64,000 nt of DNA from Thiobacillus denitrificans ATCC 25259 (GTDB taxonomy: Bacteria; Pseudomonadota; Gammaproteobacteria; Burkholderiales; Thiobacillaceae), in NCBI RefSeq assembly GCF_000012745.1, contig NC_007404.1, positions 2,108,001-2,172,000 on the forward strand. The letters run 5' to 3'. The position numbers and the translations under genes were made by a program. The notes beneath the pieces were generated by a model that worked only from the letters and a program-made list of their open reading frames with translations, did no database searches and had not been told where the DNA came from. Of this stretch, positions 40,913 to 51,582 are shown piece after piece (within the stretch, counting starts at the first letter, position 1; every line of letters starts with the position of its first letter).

Positions 40913-42270
40913 CGATCGACCGCCTGGAGTTGTTCGCGCAGGCGCGCGGCGAGACCGTCGGGCAGCGCGTCCCAGCCGAAGCGCCAGGTCCAGTTGCCCT
41001 GCTCGCGGCCCGGCGTGTTCATGCGCGCCGAATTGTCGAGCCGCAGCACATCCTGCATCGGCAGCACGGAGAGCGCGGCCGCGCTGCCGAGCACGGTCGC
41101 GATCATCGCGTCGAGCACCGCGCCGGCCTCGTCGACGCCGAGCCGCGCGACCACCTGCGCGCGGGCGTCGTCCGGCAAGGACATCCACCATCCCAGCGTC
41201 GTGTCGTTGTCGTGCGTGCCGGTGTAGTAGACCGTGTCGGGATGCACGTTCTCGGGTTTGTGCGGGTTGTCAGTGTGGGCATCGAAGGCGAATTGCAACA
41301 CGGCCATGCCGGGAAGGCCAAATTGATGGCGCAAGGCGATGACGTCGGGCGTGATGGTGCCGAGGTCTTCGGCGACCAGCGGCAGGCCCGCATCGTCGCG
41401 CCCGCCGCCTCGCTCGCCCGCCATCTCGTCGCGCATCGCCTGCAGTAGCGCCGCCCCCGGCGCCGGGCGCCATTCGCCGTGCACCGCGGTCGGCTCGCTC
41501 GCCGGCACGGCCCAGGCGGCCGCGAGCCCGCGGAAATGATCGATGCGCACGAGATCGAACCATTCGAAATGGTCGCGCAGCCGCGCACGCCACCAGGCGA
41601 AGCCGTCGGCCTGCATCGCGTCCCAGTCGTAGTGGGGGTTGCCCCAGCGCTGCCCGGTCTCGGAAAAATAATCGGGCGGCACACCTGCGACGACGGTCGG
41701 ATGACCGACGCCGTCGAGCAGGAAGAGGTGGCGCTGCGCCCAGACGTCGGCGCTGTCGTGCGCGACGAAGATCGGCATGTCACCGAACAGCCGGATGCCG
41801 CGCGCCGCAGCCGCGGCGCGAATCTTCCGCCCGGCCTGCGCGGCGCGGTACTGGTCATGCATGACCGTGCGCAGGGCGTCGGCGTGCGCACGCTCGAATT
41901 CGGCGAGCGCCGCCGGCTCGCGGTCGCGCAGCGGCGGCGGCCAGTCGGTCCACGCGGCACCGCCCTGCGCCGCCTTGATCACCGTGAAGCGCGCATAGTC
42001 GTCGATCCAGTGACGCTGCCGGTGGTGCCATTCCTCGAAGCCGGCGGGGTCGGCGGTGTCGCCCGGAAAAAGCGCGGGATCGACCGCGAAAGCCGAAGCG
42101 CACTGGTAAGGCGACAGGCCGGTCAGCGGCAGGCCAAGCGGCAGCATCTGCCAGACGCCGAACCCGGCATCGTGCAGGAAATCCAGCCAGCGCTCGGCGT
42201 CCGCGAAGGTGCCCGAAGGCAGCGAGGTCGGATGCAGCAGGATGCCGGCGCGGCGCTCGGAAAAGTTCAT
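40900..42270 (-). CDS. malQ: 4-alpha-glucanotransferase
   Basis: GH77 amylomaltase that moves glucan segments between maltooligosaccharides. The 456-aa protein begins [15 protein letters not shown], a GH77 hallmark, and has [28 protein letters not shown] with the nucleophile Asp, [12 protein letters not shown] with the acid/base Glu and [18 protein letters not shown] 42270 has GGAGAA upstream. Together with the GH57 enzyme it probably reshapes outer glycogen chains. Confidence 0.96.
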   Translation of the reverse strand: MNFSERRAGILLHPTSLPSGTFADAERWLDFLHDAGFGVWQMLPLGLPLTGLSPYQCASAFAVDPALFPGDTADPAGFEEWHHRQRHWIDDYARFTVIKAAQGGAAWTDWPPPLRDREPAALAEFERAHADALRTVMHDQYRAAQAGRKIRAAAAARGIRLFGDMPIFVAHDSADVWAQRHLFLLDGVGHPTVVAGVPPDYFSETGQRWGNPHYDWDAMQADGFAWWRARLRDHFEWFDLVRIDHFRGLAAAWAVPASEPTAVHGEWRPAPGAALLQAMRDEMAGERGGGRDDAGLPLVAEDLGTITPDVIALRHQFGLPGMAVLQFAFDAHTDNPHKPENVHPDTVYYTGTHDNDTTLGWWMSLPDDARAQVVARLGVDEAGAVLDAMIATVLGSAAALSVLPMQDVLRLDNSARMNTPGREQGNWTWRFGWDALPDGLAARLREQLQAVDRCAS

Positions 42271-42293
42271 GGGAGCGGTTCTCCGGTTGGGGC

Positions 42294-44018
42294 TCAGCCG
42301 ACGTTGCGGCGCATGGTGCCGGCGTTGTCGGCCCAGCCGCCGCCGGTCGACAACGTCTGGTCGAGTTCGGACGGCGCCGCCACCCCGATCAGGCGATACA
42401 GTTCGCGCAGCTGCGTGCGGTAGAGCTGTTCGAAGTCGCTGACGCTGCTCGCCGGGTTGTAGTCGCCGAACCACCAGAACCAGTCCGACCCTTCGCACAC
42501 GGCGAGTTGCCGCGTCGCCAGCGCGAGCGCCTCGGCGTCGAGATCGTTGTTCATCACCGCGTGGTCGTAGGCGCGCTTCGCCGCCACGAGATAGTCCCAG
42601 CCGCGGTTCTTGTCCTCCGAGCCGATCCAGGTCGAGAAGCTGCCGTAGACCCAGCTGCCCGCGGCGAGCTGCTTCATCGGCTGGCTGGTGGCCGCTTCGG
42701 CCTGCTCGGCGAAGGTGCTGACGTCGAGCGTGCGATGGCGCGACAGCGCGCCATAGAGCCCTTCGAGAAAATGGTGGCCGTTGTCCGGGTAGTACTCCCA
42801 CGCGTTTTCGCCGTCGAGAATGATCGACACGACATGATGCTTGGCCTCCTTGCCGAGGTAGGTCGCGATATTCTCGAGATGGTGGACGAAGTCGCCGATG
42901 GCATCGTCGGCGTGCCAGTCGCTGTACTTGAAACCGATCAGATCCGACAAGCCATCGTCGCGGAAAAACACGCGCGGCTTGAAGCCGTCGACCTGCGCCG
43001 GCGCGAACAGCGTGCGCTTGGTCTGGATGTCTTCTTCGGACGCGCCCGACTTGATGCAACTATGGCGCCACACGCCCTCCCCCGACGCGGTCCAGGTGAA
43101 GCCGAATTCGTCGAGCTGCGCCAGCGCGTCCTCGCTCACCCCGCCTTCCGACAGCCATACGCCCGAAGGCCGTCTGCCGAAATAGTGCTCGAACACCTCG
43201 ATACCGCGCTGCAGGTGCCACTGCGCGCGCTCGGCGCCGCCCGGATAGGCCGTTGCCTCGGGAGCGGGGGCGTCTGGCAGCGCGTCGCGCATGTTGGCGA
43301 AGTCATTGAGCAAGGGCAGGATCGGGTGCCCATAGGGCGTCATCGACAGTTCGACCTGCCCTCTTTCCGCGAGCGCACGGTAGCGCGGAATCAGGCCGGC
43401 CATGCAGTGCTGGATCAGGCGCAGGAGTTCGCGGCGGTCGGCTTCGGAGAAGTCCCTTTCCTCGACCATCAGGCGCTGCACGAGCGGCAACGCGCGCAGC
43501 GAATGCCCGAGCCAGGCGAGGTGATACCAGGTCAAGAGATCGAGAAAATACTGCTCGGAGAGATAGCCGAGGTGCCAGTGCAGGCCGGACGCCGCGCCGT
43601 CCCCGGCGTCGGTCGCGCCGATCATGTCGAGCAGGGCGCGGAACGGCGGGTAAGGGTCGATCATGCGTGGTGCGTGGCAGCGCTGACAGTCCTGGACCAC
43701 GCGCAGCCGGCCGTCGAGGTCGGTCGGGACGGGCTCGACGCCGGCGAGCAGGTTCAGCATCCGGTCCTGGGTCGGCGTTCCGTGCTTCAGCAGACGTTCG
43801 AGCTGGTGCGCGTAGTCGTCGAGCTGCTCGAGCAGGACCGGGGCAAAATTCACGACGGCACGCATCTTCGGATGGCGCTCGAGGTGCGCAGCCATGTCGC
43901 TGTAGTCCTTGATCCCGTGCAGATAGACCCAGGGCAGGTGATAGGCGCCGGAGAGCCCTTCGCGGTAATACGGCTGATGCATGTGCCAGCACAGCACGAC
44001 GTTGAGCGTTTTAGCCAT
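42294..44018 (-). CDS. Glycoside hydrolase family 57 alpha-glucan enzyme
   Basis: A 574-aa GH57 protein. The N-terminal VLCWHMHQPYYRE is the family's first conserved region, VWLSEGGVSEDAL holds the Glu nucleophile and DLIGFKYSDWHADDA the Asp acid/base. GH57 members act as alpha-amylases, amylopullulanases, 4-alpha-glucanotransferases or branching enzymes; the length and GFKYSDW suggest the amylase/amylopullulanase side, so it may trim or debranch glycogen in place of GlgX, which is absent. It overlaps glgC by 8 bases. Confidence 0.87.
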   Translation of the reverse strand: MAKTLNVVLCWHMHQPYYREGLSGAYHLPWVYLHGIKDYSDMAAHLERHPKMRAVVNFAPVLLEQLDDYAHQLERLLKHGTPTQDRMLNLLAGVEPVPTDLDGRLRVVQDCQRCHAPRMIDPYPPFRALLDMIGATDAGDGAASGLHWHLGYLSEQYFLDLLTWYHLAWLGHSLRALPLVQRLMVEERDFSEADRRELLRLIQHCMAGLIPRYRALAERGQVELSMTPYGHPILPLLNDFANMRDALPDAPAPEATAYPGGAERAQWHLQRGIEVFEHYFGRRPSGVWLSEGGVSEDALAQLDEFGFTWTASGEGVWRHSCIKSGASEEDIQTKRTLFAPAQVDGFKPRVFFRDDGLSDLIGFKYSDWHADDAIGDFVHHLENIATYLGKEAKHHVVSIILDGENAWEYYPDNGHHFLEGLYGALSRHRTLDVSTFAEQAEAATSQPMKQLAAGSWVYGSFSTWIGSEDKNRGWDYLVAAKRAYDHAVMNNDLDAEALALATRQLAVCEGSDWFWWFGDYNPASSVSDFEQLYRTQLRELYRLIGVAAPSELDQTLSTGGGWADNAGTMRRNVG

Positions 44019-45360
44019 CGTATTCGTCTTCCCAGCGGGCGTAGATGTTCTGCCCGAGCATGCGGGGCGTCACCAGCACGATGCCTTCGGGCGTGACGTG
44101 AAAGCGCTTGGCGTCTTCGACCGGGTCTTCGCCGATGACCGTGCCGTCGGGGATGACCGTGCCCTTGTCGATGATCGCGCAACTGATGCGGCAGTTCCGC
44201 CCGATCCTCACCTTGGGCAGGATCACGCTGTCCTTGACGAGGCTGGAGCAGCCGACCGTGGTCGCGAAGAACAGGACCGAGCGCTTGACCCGCGCACCGG
44301 ACAGCACGCAGCCCCCGGCGACCAGCGAGTCGATCGCTTCGCCGCGTCGACCCTCGTCGTCGAAGATGAACTTGGCCGGCGGGTATTGCGGCTGGTAGGT
44401 CCAGATCGGCCATTCGCAGTCGTAGAGATTGAGCGCCGGCTCGATCGAGCAGAGATCCATGTTGGTCTGCCAGTAGCAATTGAGCGCGCCGACGTCGCGC
44501 CAGTAGCCCGGCTTGCCCTCGCGGTCGCGAAACGGAAACGCCATGATGCGGGCGCGGCTGATGCTGCTCGGAATGATGTCCTTGCCGAAATCGTGCGACG
44601 AGCGCGTCGCGCCCGCGTCCTCGATCAGGGCCTTGTAGAGAAAATCCTTCGAGAAGACGTATATCCCCATCGACACCAGCGCGGTTCCAGGCTTGCCGGG
44701 CATGCTGTCGGGCTCGCGGGGCTTCTCGTTGAACTCGGTGATGCGCAGCGATTCGTCGACCGACATCACGCCGAAGGCGGCCGCCTCGGCAACGGGCACC
44801 TCGACGCTGCCGACCGTGACGTCGGCACCGGTCTGCACGTGATAGAGCAGCATCTGCGTGTAGTCCATCGTGTACACGTGGTCGCCGCCGAGCACCAGCA
44901 CGTATTCCGGGTGGTGGCGCTGCATGATGTCGAGATTCTGGAACAGCGCGTCGGCCGTGCCCTGGTACCACTCCTTCTTGTGCGTGCGCTGCTGCGCCGG
45001 CAGGATCTCGACGAACTCGCCGACCTCGGTGCGCATGAGCCCCCAGGCGCGCTGCAGATGGCGGATCAGCGAATGCGACTTGTACTGCGTGAGCACACCG
45101 ATGCGGCGGATGCCGGAGTTGACGCAGTTCGACAGCGGGAAGTCGATGATGCGGTATTTGCCGCCGATCGGCACGGCCGGCTTCGCGCGCCAGGCTGTCA
45201 GATCTTTCAGGCGCGATCCCTCGCCCCCCGCCAGCACCAGCGCGAGCGTCTTGCGGGTGAGTTCGGTCACCAGCGTCGGCTCGGTGTAATAACGGTAGAG
45301 ACGGGCTTGATCGTCCTTCGAAATCGTCATCTGCTGCTCCTCCCTGGCTTTATCGTTCAT
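44011..45360 (-). CDS. glgC: Glucose-1-phosphate adenylyltransferase
   Basis: Makes ADP-glucose, the regulated first step of glycogen synthesis. The 449-aa protein has the nucleotide motif LVLAGGEGSRLKDLT, KPAVPIGGKYRIIDFPLSNC with the conserved Lys, and VLGGDHVYTMDYTQML. The C-terminal part (from about residue 300) is the left-handed beta-helix domain with hexapeptide-like repeats. Allosteric ligands cannot be read off. It overlaps glk by 11 bases. Confidence 0.97.
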   Translation of the reverse strand: MNDKAREEQQMTISKDDQARLYRYYTEPTLVTELTRKTLALVLAGGEGSRLKDLTAWRAKPAVPIGGKYRIIDFPLSNCVNSGIRRIGVLTQYKSHSLIRHLQRAWGLMRTEVGEFVEILPAQQRTHKKEWYQGTADALFQNLDIMQRHHPEYVLVLGGDHVYTMDYTQMLLYHVQTGADVTVGSVEVPVAEAAAFGVMSVDESLRITEFNEKPREPDSMPGKPGTALVSMGIYVFSKDFLYKALIEDAGATRSSHDFGKDIIPSSISRARIMAFPFRDREGKPGYWRDVGALNCYWQTNMDLCSIEPALNLYDCEWPIWTYQPQYPPAKFIFDDEGRRGEAIDSLVAGGCVLSGARVKRSVLFFATTVGCSSLVKDSVILPKVRIGRNCRISCAIIDKGTVIPDGTVIGEDPVEDAKRFHVTPEGIVLVTPRMLGQNIYARWEDEYDG

Positions 45361-46348
45361 GGGTCCGGCGGTCGCGCCGGCTGTGCGCCGCGGCTTCGCG
45401 CAGGGCCAGCGCGCCCTGCACGCCGAGCCGCGGGCTCGTGATCAGAAATATCGGTGTGCTTTCGACGACGCGACGCATGCGCCCCTTGTCGAGCGCCGCG
45501 GCCATGAAGCGCGGCGCCGCGATGCGCTTCTGCAGGTGCGCGCTGACGCCGCCGGCGATGTAGAGCCCGCCGCGCGGACGGTAGAGCAAGGCGACGTTGC
45601 CGACCCAGGCGCCGTAGAGGTCGACAAAGAGATCGAGCGCAGCCTCGGCCGCGATGTCGTCCGCCGCCGCCGCAGCGACGAGGCAGGCGCCGTCGCACGA
45701 CGCCGAGCACGGCGTGGTGCCAAGTTCGACGCAGCAGAATGCATAGAGCTCGGACATCGCCGACCCGGAGACGACGCGCTCCCAGGAGACGTGACCGTAT
45801 TGCTTGCGCAGTCGCTTCAGCAGCCGATCCTGCATGGCGTTGGCGGGCGCAAAGTCGACGTGGCCGCCTTCGGTCGGGTAGCTCGTTTCCCGCCCTGCCG
45901 GGTCATGGACGAGGAAGGCCAGGCCGAGCCCGGTCCCGGCGCCCGTGATCGCGCGCACGCCGAGCGGGTCGGGCTGCCCCGGGTTGATCTCGACGTAGTC
46001 GGCCGGCACCAGGGTCGCGAGTCCCGCGGCGGCAGCCTCGAAATCGTTGACGATGTGGACCTGGGGAATGCCGAGCGCGAGCTGGAGCTCGGCCGCGTCG
46101 ATCCACCAGTCGAGGTTGGTGAGCTTGACGTGCTCGGCCTGCGACGGGCCGGCGACGGCCAGGATCAGGCCGTCGGGCCGTCCCTGTATCCCCGAGTCGG
46201 CGAGAAACTGCCGCAGCAGGGCTTCGGCCGAGACGAAGTCGGCGCTCGGGTAGACGCGCTCGAAGCGCGGGTGCAGGCCGTCGCCAGGCGGCCCGATCCA
46301 CACGAGCCAGCTCTTCGTTCCTCCGATGTCGCCTGCGATCCACTCCAT
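45350..46348 (-). CDS. glk: Glucokinase
   Basis: Phosphorylates glucose with ATP. The 332-aa protein is the proteobacterial Glk type: AGDIGGTKSWLVW is the phosphate-binding loop, VNDFEAAAAGL has the catalytic Asp, and ITGAGTGLGLAFLV and TEGGHVDFAP follow. ATG 46348 starts 5 bases after the pgi stop. It recycles glucose freed by the glucanotransferase and GH57 enzyme into glucose-6-phosphate. Confidence 0.95.
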   Translation of the reverse strand: MEWIAGDIGGTKSWLVWIGPPGDGLHPRFERVYPSADFVSAEALLRQFLADSGIQGRPDGLILAVAGPSQAEHVKLTNLDWWIDAAELQLALGIPQVHIVNDFEAAAAGLATLVPADYVEINPGQPDPLGVRAITGAGTGLGLAFLVHDPAGRETSYPTEGGHVDFAPANAMQDRLLKRLRKQYGHVSWERVVSGSAMSELYAFCCVELGTTPCSASCDGACLVAAAAADDIAAEAALDLFVDLYGAWVGNVALLYRPRGGLYIAGGVSAHLQKRIAAPRFMAAALDKGRMRRVVESTPIFLITSPRLGVQGALALREAAAHSRRDRRTHER

Positions 46349-46353
46349 GCCGC

Positions 46354-48036
46354 TCAGAGCCCGGGATGCGGCTGCGTCATGCGACGGTAGTGGTTGATCA
46401 GCGCGTTGGTCGAGGCGTCGTGTCCCGCGACGGGCGCGTCGGCGTGCAGCTCCGGCAGGATCCGCCCTGCGAGCTGCTTGCCGAGTTCCACCCCCCACTG
46501 GTCGTAGGAGTTGAGGTTCCAGATTACGCCCTCGACGAAGATCTTGTGTTCGTACAGCGCGATCAACATGCCCAACGTGTGCGGCGTCAGCTTCTTCAGC
46601 AGGATCGCGTTGCTCGGATGATTGCCCTCGAACACGCGGTGCTGGACCGACGGGTCGCCGGGGCTGCGACCCATTTCCTCCAGCGTCTCCTCGCGCGTGC
46701 GCCCGCGCATGAGCGCCTCGGTCTGCGCGAGGAAATTGGCGATCAGGATGTCGTGGTGCTCCTGCAGTTCGGTATGCGGCGTGATCGACACGATGAAGTC
46801 GGCCGGAATCATCTTCGTGCCCTGGTGCAGCAACTGGTAGAAGGCATGCTGCCCGTTGATGCCGGTCGCGCCCCAGATGATCTGCCCGGTCGGGTAGTCG
46901 ACGACGCGTCCGTCGCGGTCGACCGACTTCCCGTTCGATTCCATGTCGGCCTGCTCGAGATAGGCGGGCAGGCTGCGCAAATAATGGTCGTAAGGCAGGA
47001 TCGCGTGAGACTCGGCGCCGAAGAAATTGTTGTACCAGATGCCCAGCAGCGCCAGGATCACGGGCATGTTCTGCCGCAGCGGCGCGTGGCGGAAATGCTC
47101 ATCCATCTCGTGCGCGCCTTCGAGCAGTTCGAGGAAGCGCTCGGCGCCGACGGCGAGGACGATCGACAGGCCGATCGCCGACCACAGCGAATAGCGCCCA
47201 CCGACCCAGTCCCAGAATTCGAACATGTTGGCGGCGTCGATGCCGAAGGCCGTGACCGCGTCGCGATTGGTCGACACCGCGACAAAGTGCCGTGCGACAT
47301 GCGCGACGTCGCCGGCGCGGGCGAGAAACCAGTCGCGCGCGTAATGCGCGTTGGTCATCGTCTCCTGGGTGGTGAAGGTCTTCGACGAGACGATGAAGAG
47401 CGTCGTCTCGGGGTCGAGCGCCTCGAGCGTCTCCTTGACGTGGGCGCCGTCGACGTTGGAAATGAAGTGCAGCTTCAAACGGGGATGGCGGTAGGGCTTG
47501 AGCGCCTGCACGACCATCTGCGGGCCGAGGTCGGAGCCGCCGATGCCGATGTTCACGACGTCGGTGATCAGCGCGCCGCTGTAGCCGCGCCAGACTCCGC
47601 CTCTGACCTGCTCGGCGAAGGCGCCCATGCGCTCGATGACCGCGTTGACCTTGGGCATGACGTCCTCGCCGTCGACGTTCACCGGACGGTTGCTGCGGTT
47701 GCGCAGCGCGACGTGCAGCACGGCCCGATTCTCGGTCGTGTTGATCTTGTCGCCGCGAAACATGCGCTCGCGCCAGCCGGCGACGTCCGACTCCTCGGCC
47801 ATCCGCACGAGAAGATCCATCGTCTCGTCGGTGATCCGGTTCTTCGAGTAGTCGAGCAGGAGATCGCCGACCTGCAGCGAAAAACGCTCGAAACGCTGCG
47901 GGTCGGTATCGAAGAGTTCGCGCATATGCACGTCGGCCATGCGCGAATGATGCGCCTGCAGCAGCCGATGGACGGGGCGCGTCGAAAGCCCCGACGTCCT
48001 CGTGTCGCCGGTGCGCACAAGTACTGATGAAACCAT
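46354..48036 (-). CDS. pgi: Glucose-6-phosphate isomerase
   Basis: Links glycogen metabolism to glycolysis and the Calvin cycle. The 560-aa protein has [33 protein letters not shown], the signature [14 protein letters not shown] and [20 protein letters not shown] near the end. ATG 48036 has AAGGGAAAA upstream; the longer frame to 48354 lacks family sequence. It appears to be the first gene of the glycogen operon, which runs to 34645 with gaps of at most 42 bases. Confidence 0.97.
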
Positions 48037-48458
48037 GCGTTTTCCCTTTCTCAAATCACCGGCCTGCGGGCCCGATCCCTCCCGGATTGCCGCCCGCAGG
48101 CCTTCGACCCTTGCCAGCAAACGCCGTTCCCGCATCGCTCGCGCGGTTACTTGGCGCGCCGGAGCCAAGGCTTGTTTAACCATAGGAGAAAACGGCGACA
48201 GGCAAATGACCGATGCGGCGATACGCGCGCCGATCCTTGCAAAAACTGGCGGCCCGCCCGCGCGGCGACGCGCCGGCGGGTTTGGTACGGTCCTTGCAGA
48301 AAAGCCGCTGGAATCCCGGCCACAACGGGGCGACGTCGCAAGACCAGACGGCAAGCGTCTGTTTTCATTGGGCTCTGGTCGAGCCCCAGCGCCGCCGCCT
48401 GCGGCCGGGGGTGTTAAGCGCTCGGCGCCAGCCGGCGAAAACTCGTTAGGTAGCGAAC
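48037..48458. other. Intergenic region between pgi and an epimerase-like gene
   Basis: About 420 bases without a supported gene. It should carry divergent promoters for the glycogen operon and the plus-strand gene, but no near-consensus pair is visible. An imperfect direct repeat, TCCTTGCAAAAA at 48234 and TCCTTGCAGAAAA at 48291, is separated by 57 bases and could be a regulator site. Short open frames here are not supported by codon pattern or ribosome-binding sites. Confidence 0.5.
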
Positions 48459-49442
48459 ATGCATGTCTTGATCACGGGCGGTGCCGGCTTCATTGGCTCG
48501 CATCTGGCCGAACACCATCTGGCCCTGGGCGACCAGGTCTACGTCGTCGACAACCTGAGCACGGGATCGATGGCCAATCTGAAACCGTTCCGCACGCATC
48601 CGGCCTTCCGCTTCGCAGACGCGGACATCGTGCACTGGAGCGGGCTGGCCGAGGCAATCGGCTGGGCCGACCGGGTCTATCACATGGCCGCGGTCGTCGG
48701 CGTGAAGAAGGTGCTCGACGACCCGGTCGCCGTCATGGCGACGAACATGACAGGGACCGAGCGCATCCTCGCGACGATGCGCGACGGCCACTGGAACCCC
48801 CAGGTCGTGATCGCCTCGTCGGCCGAGATCTACGGCTTCAACCCGGCCAAGGGCTTTTGCGAGACCGACGACATCGTCCTGCCATCGGCCGGTCGCCTGC
48901 GCTGGAGCAGCGCGGTCGCCAAGGTCGCCGACGAATTCCTCGCCTTCGGCCACGCCCGGCGGCACGGGCTCAGGATCGTCGTCGCGCGCCTGTTCAACAC
49001 GATCGGCCCGAACCAGACCGGCGACCACGGCATGGTCGTGCCGACCTTCGTCAGGCAGGCGCTCCGCGGCGAGCCGCTCACGATCCACGGTGAAGGCAAC
49101 CAGACACGCACTTTCTGCGACGTGCGCGATGTCGTCGTCGCACTCGACCGGCTCGCGGGCTGCCCCGAGGCATGGGGCGAGGCCGTGAACGTCGGCAACG
49201 AAGACGAAATTTCGATCCGCGCGCTCGCCGAACTCGTCGTCGCGCGCGCGCAGAGCAAGTCGCCCCTGCACTTCGTTTCCTGGCGCGACGCCTACGGCGA
49301 AGACTTCGACGAAGTCGGCCATCGGCGGCCCGTCATCAACAAGCTGCGCGCGTTGACGGCGTACACGCCGGCATGGTCGCTCGCCGATTCGCTCGACGAC
49401 CTGATCGAGCGGGCGCGCGGGCGGAGCCTGCGCGCGGCGTAG
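48459..49442 (+). CDS. NAD-dependent epimerase/dehydratase family protein lacking the catalytic Tyr
   Basis: A 327-aa extended-SDR protein. The NAD-binding motif [14 protein letters not shown] at the N-terminus and [13 protein letters not shown] match UDP-sugar epimerases/decarboxylases; [14 protein letters not shown] and [19 protein letters not shown] are also conserved positions. The catalytic Tyr-x3-Lys motif reads S-A-V-A-K (Ser151, Lys155) within [12 protein letters not shown], where relatives have RWSYAxSK. It may be inactive, a different activity, or a binding protein. It stands alone, so its sugar substrate is unknown. Confidence 0.82.
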   Translation: MHVLITGGAGFIGSHLAEHHLALGDQVYVVDNLSTGSMANLKPFRTHPAFRFADADIVHWSGLAEAIGWADRVYHMAAVVGVKKVLDDPVAVMATNMTGTERILATMRDGHWNPQVVIASSAEIYGFNPAKGFCETDDIVLPSAGRLRWSSAVAKVADEFLAFGHARRHGLRIVVARLFNTIGPNQTGDHGMVVPTFVRQALRGEPLTIHGEGNQTRTFCDVRDVVVALDRLAGCPEAWGEAVNVGNEDEISIRALAELVVARAQSKSPLHFVSWRDAYGEDFDEVGHRRPVINKLRALTAYTPAWSLADSLDDLIERARGRSLRAA

Positions 49443-49498
49443 GCAGCCTCGGCGCGCCGTCGCTGCGCACCCCGGTGGCGCGCGGCGGGTGGTGCATC

Positions 49499-51373
49499 CT
49501 AGATCTCGAGCTGCGCGCCGAGCTCGACGACGCGGTTCGGCGGAATCCGGAAAAAGGTCATCGGGCTTGCCGCGTTGCGCGCCATCGTTGCGAACAGGTG
49601 CTCGCGCCACACCATCATCCCGCCGTCGCCGCGCGCGGGAATCAGGTTCTCCCGGCTCAGGAAGAAGGTTGTATCCATCATGTCGAAATCCATGCCGCAA
49701 GGGCATTCGGCCAGCGCCTTTGGAATGTCGACGTCGTCCATGAAACCGTAGCGCACGACGACGTGGAACACGCCCTCGCCGAGCTTCGTCACCGCGAGCC
49801 GGTGCTCGGCCGGCACGTAGGGCACCTCGCCATAACGGACGTTGAGGATCACCACCCGCTCGTGCAGAACCTTGTTGTGCTTGAGGTTGTGCAGCAGCGC
49901 CAGGGGCACACCGCTCGGGTCGGTCGTCATGAACACCGCCGTGCCCCCGACCCGCGCCGGAGGATGCGCCAGCAGCGATTCGACGAACGGCGCGAGGGGC
50001 AGCCCGCGCTCGTGCAGGCGCGCGCCGACGATTTCGCGACCCCGTCTCCAGGTCACGAGGATCGTGAACACGACGACCGCCACGACCAGCGGAAACCAGC
50101 CGCCTTCGGGGATCTTCACCGCATTCGCGCCGAAGAACGCGAGATCGAGGGTCAGAAACAACGCCGCTGCGACCAGCGTCGGCGCGCGCCCGAGGTTCCA
50201 GTTGACGCGCATGAGCAGCGCGAGCAGGACGGTGTCGATGGCGAAGGTCGCCGTCACGGCGATGCCGTAGGCCGCGGCGAGATTGCTCGAGCTTTGAAAG
50301 CCGAGCACGAGCAGCGCGACGCCGGCCGCCAGCGTCCAGTTGACGAAGGGAATATAGATCTGCCCCGCCGCCGTCGCCGACGTGTGGCGGATCACGAGCC
50401 GCGGAGCGTAGCCCATCTGCACCACTTGCCGGGTGACCGAGAAGGCGCCCGAGATGACCGCCTGGGACGCGATCACCGTCGCCGCCGTGGCCAGCGCGAC
50501 CATCGGGTACAAGGCCCAGTCGGGCGCGAGCATGTAGAACGGATTGCGCACGGCCGCGGGCTCGGCCAGCAGCAGCGCGCCCTGGCCGAAGTAATTGACG
50601 ACCAGCGCCGGCAGCACGAAGCCGAACCACGTCAGACGGATCGGCCGCGTGCCGAAATGGCCCATGTCCGCATAGAGCGCCTCGGCGCCCGTGATCGCGA
50701 GGACCACCGCACCGAGGATCAGGAAACCCGCCGTGCCGTGGGTCATGAAAAACTGGATCGCATGAATCGGCAGCAGCGCCGCGAGCACCTGGGGATGTTT
50801 GGCAATGCCGATCGCACCGAGCACGCCGAGGACCGCGAACCAGAGCAGCATGATCGGCCCGAACAGCCGCCCGATGCTTGCCGTCCCGCGGCGCTGGATC
50901 GCAAACAGGCCGACGAGGATGCCGAGGGCGAGCGGAAGGATGAAGGGATGCAAGGCCGGCGCGCCGATCTCGAGCCCCTCGACCGCCGACAGCACCGAGA
51001 TCGCCGGTGTGATGAGACTGTCGCCGAAGAACAGCGACGCACCGAGAAAACCCAGCGACATGATGATCCAGCGGGCTCTCGAGCGCAGCGGCGCCTGCCC
51101 CTGGACCAGGGACAGCAGCGCCAGTATGCCGCCTTCGCCCTTGTTGTCCGCACGCATGATGACGAGGACGTACTTGAGCGACACGACCAGGATCAGGGCC
51201 CAGAAGATCAGCGACAGGATGCCGAGCACATTGTCCTGGGTCAGGGCGAGGTGGTGACCGCCGAACACCTCCTTCATCGTGTAGAGGGGGCTGGTGCCGA
51301 TGTCGCCGAACACCACGCCGAGCGCGCCGAGGGCGAGCGCACGCGTATTTGGGACGCTGTGAGGCTGGCTCAA
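49499..51373 (-). CDS. kup: Low-affinity potassium uptake protein Kup
   Basis: Proton-coupled K+ importer of the HAK/KUP/KT family, 624 aa. The N-terminal LGALGVVFGDIGTSPLYTMKEVF is diagnostic, shown here as GVVFGDIGTSPLYT; about twelve membrane helices follow, with a cytoplasmic tail of about 170 residues ending PPNRVVELGAQLEI. Length is standard. Its upstream region is cut short by the integrated element: only about 110 bases of host sequence precede the left junction. Confidence 0.96.
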   Translation of the reverse strand: MSQPHSVPNTRALALGALGVVFGDIGTSPLYTMKEVFGGHHLALTQDNVLGILSLIFWALILVVSLKYVLVIMRADNKGEGGILALLSLVQGQAPLRSRARWIIMSLGFLGASLFFGDSLITPAISVLSAVEGLEIGAPALHPFILPLALGILVGLFAIQRRGTASIGRLFGPIMLLWFAVLGVLGAIGIAKHPQVLAALLPIHAIQFFMTHGTAGFLILGAVVLAITGAEALYADMGHFGTRPIRLTWFGFVLPALVVNYFGQGALLLAEPAAVRNPFYMLAPDWALYPMVALATAATVIASQAVISGAFSVTRQVVQMGYAPRLVIRHTSATAAGQIYIPFVNWTLAAGVALLVLGFQSSSNLAAAYGIAVTATFAIDTVLLALLMRVNWNLGRAPTLVAAALFLTLDLAFFGANAVKIPEGGWFPLVVAVVVFTILVTWRRGREIVGARLHERGLPLAPFVESLLAHPPARVGGTAVFMTTDPSGVPLALLHNLKHNKVLHERVVILNVRYGEVPYVPAEHRLAVTKLGEGVFHVVVRYGFMDDVDIPKALAECPCGMDFDMMDTTFFLSRENLIPARGDGGMMVWREHLFATMARNAASPMTFFRIPPNRVVELGAQLEI

Positions 51374-51484
51374 TGTCTTTGCTTGTCGTAGGGTTGTATC
51401 GATTGGCCGGCCGCGGCGCGGCAGGCGGTCGCAGATGATACGCCCGCGACGACCTCGGATGCGAGCGATGACGCAAATCGGGGG

Positions 51485-51508
51485 CTTGGTGCGGGAGGGG
51501 GACTAGAA
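51485..51508 (+). repeat. Left att-like copy of the tRNA-Leu 3' end
   Basis: CTTGGTGC and GGGAGGGGGACT plus GAA match the plus-strand tRNA-Leu end at 58982-59006, apart from one deleted C and one C-to-A change. This is the expected displaced copy at the far end of a tRNA-targeting integrated element. Confidence 0.8.
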
Positions 51509-51563
51509 GACTTCGCTGACAGTCGCTTGTTTACTATATTTTCAGGCGCGATATTACGCCAGG

Positions 51564-51582
51564 TACCCTCAGACATACCCTC
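51564..51582 (+). repeat. TACCCTC pair, candidate integrase arm sites (left)
   Basis: TACCCTC at 51564-51570 and 51576-51582, 12 bases apart. The same heptamer and its inverse occur beside the integrase at the other end. Confidence 0.5.
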
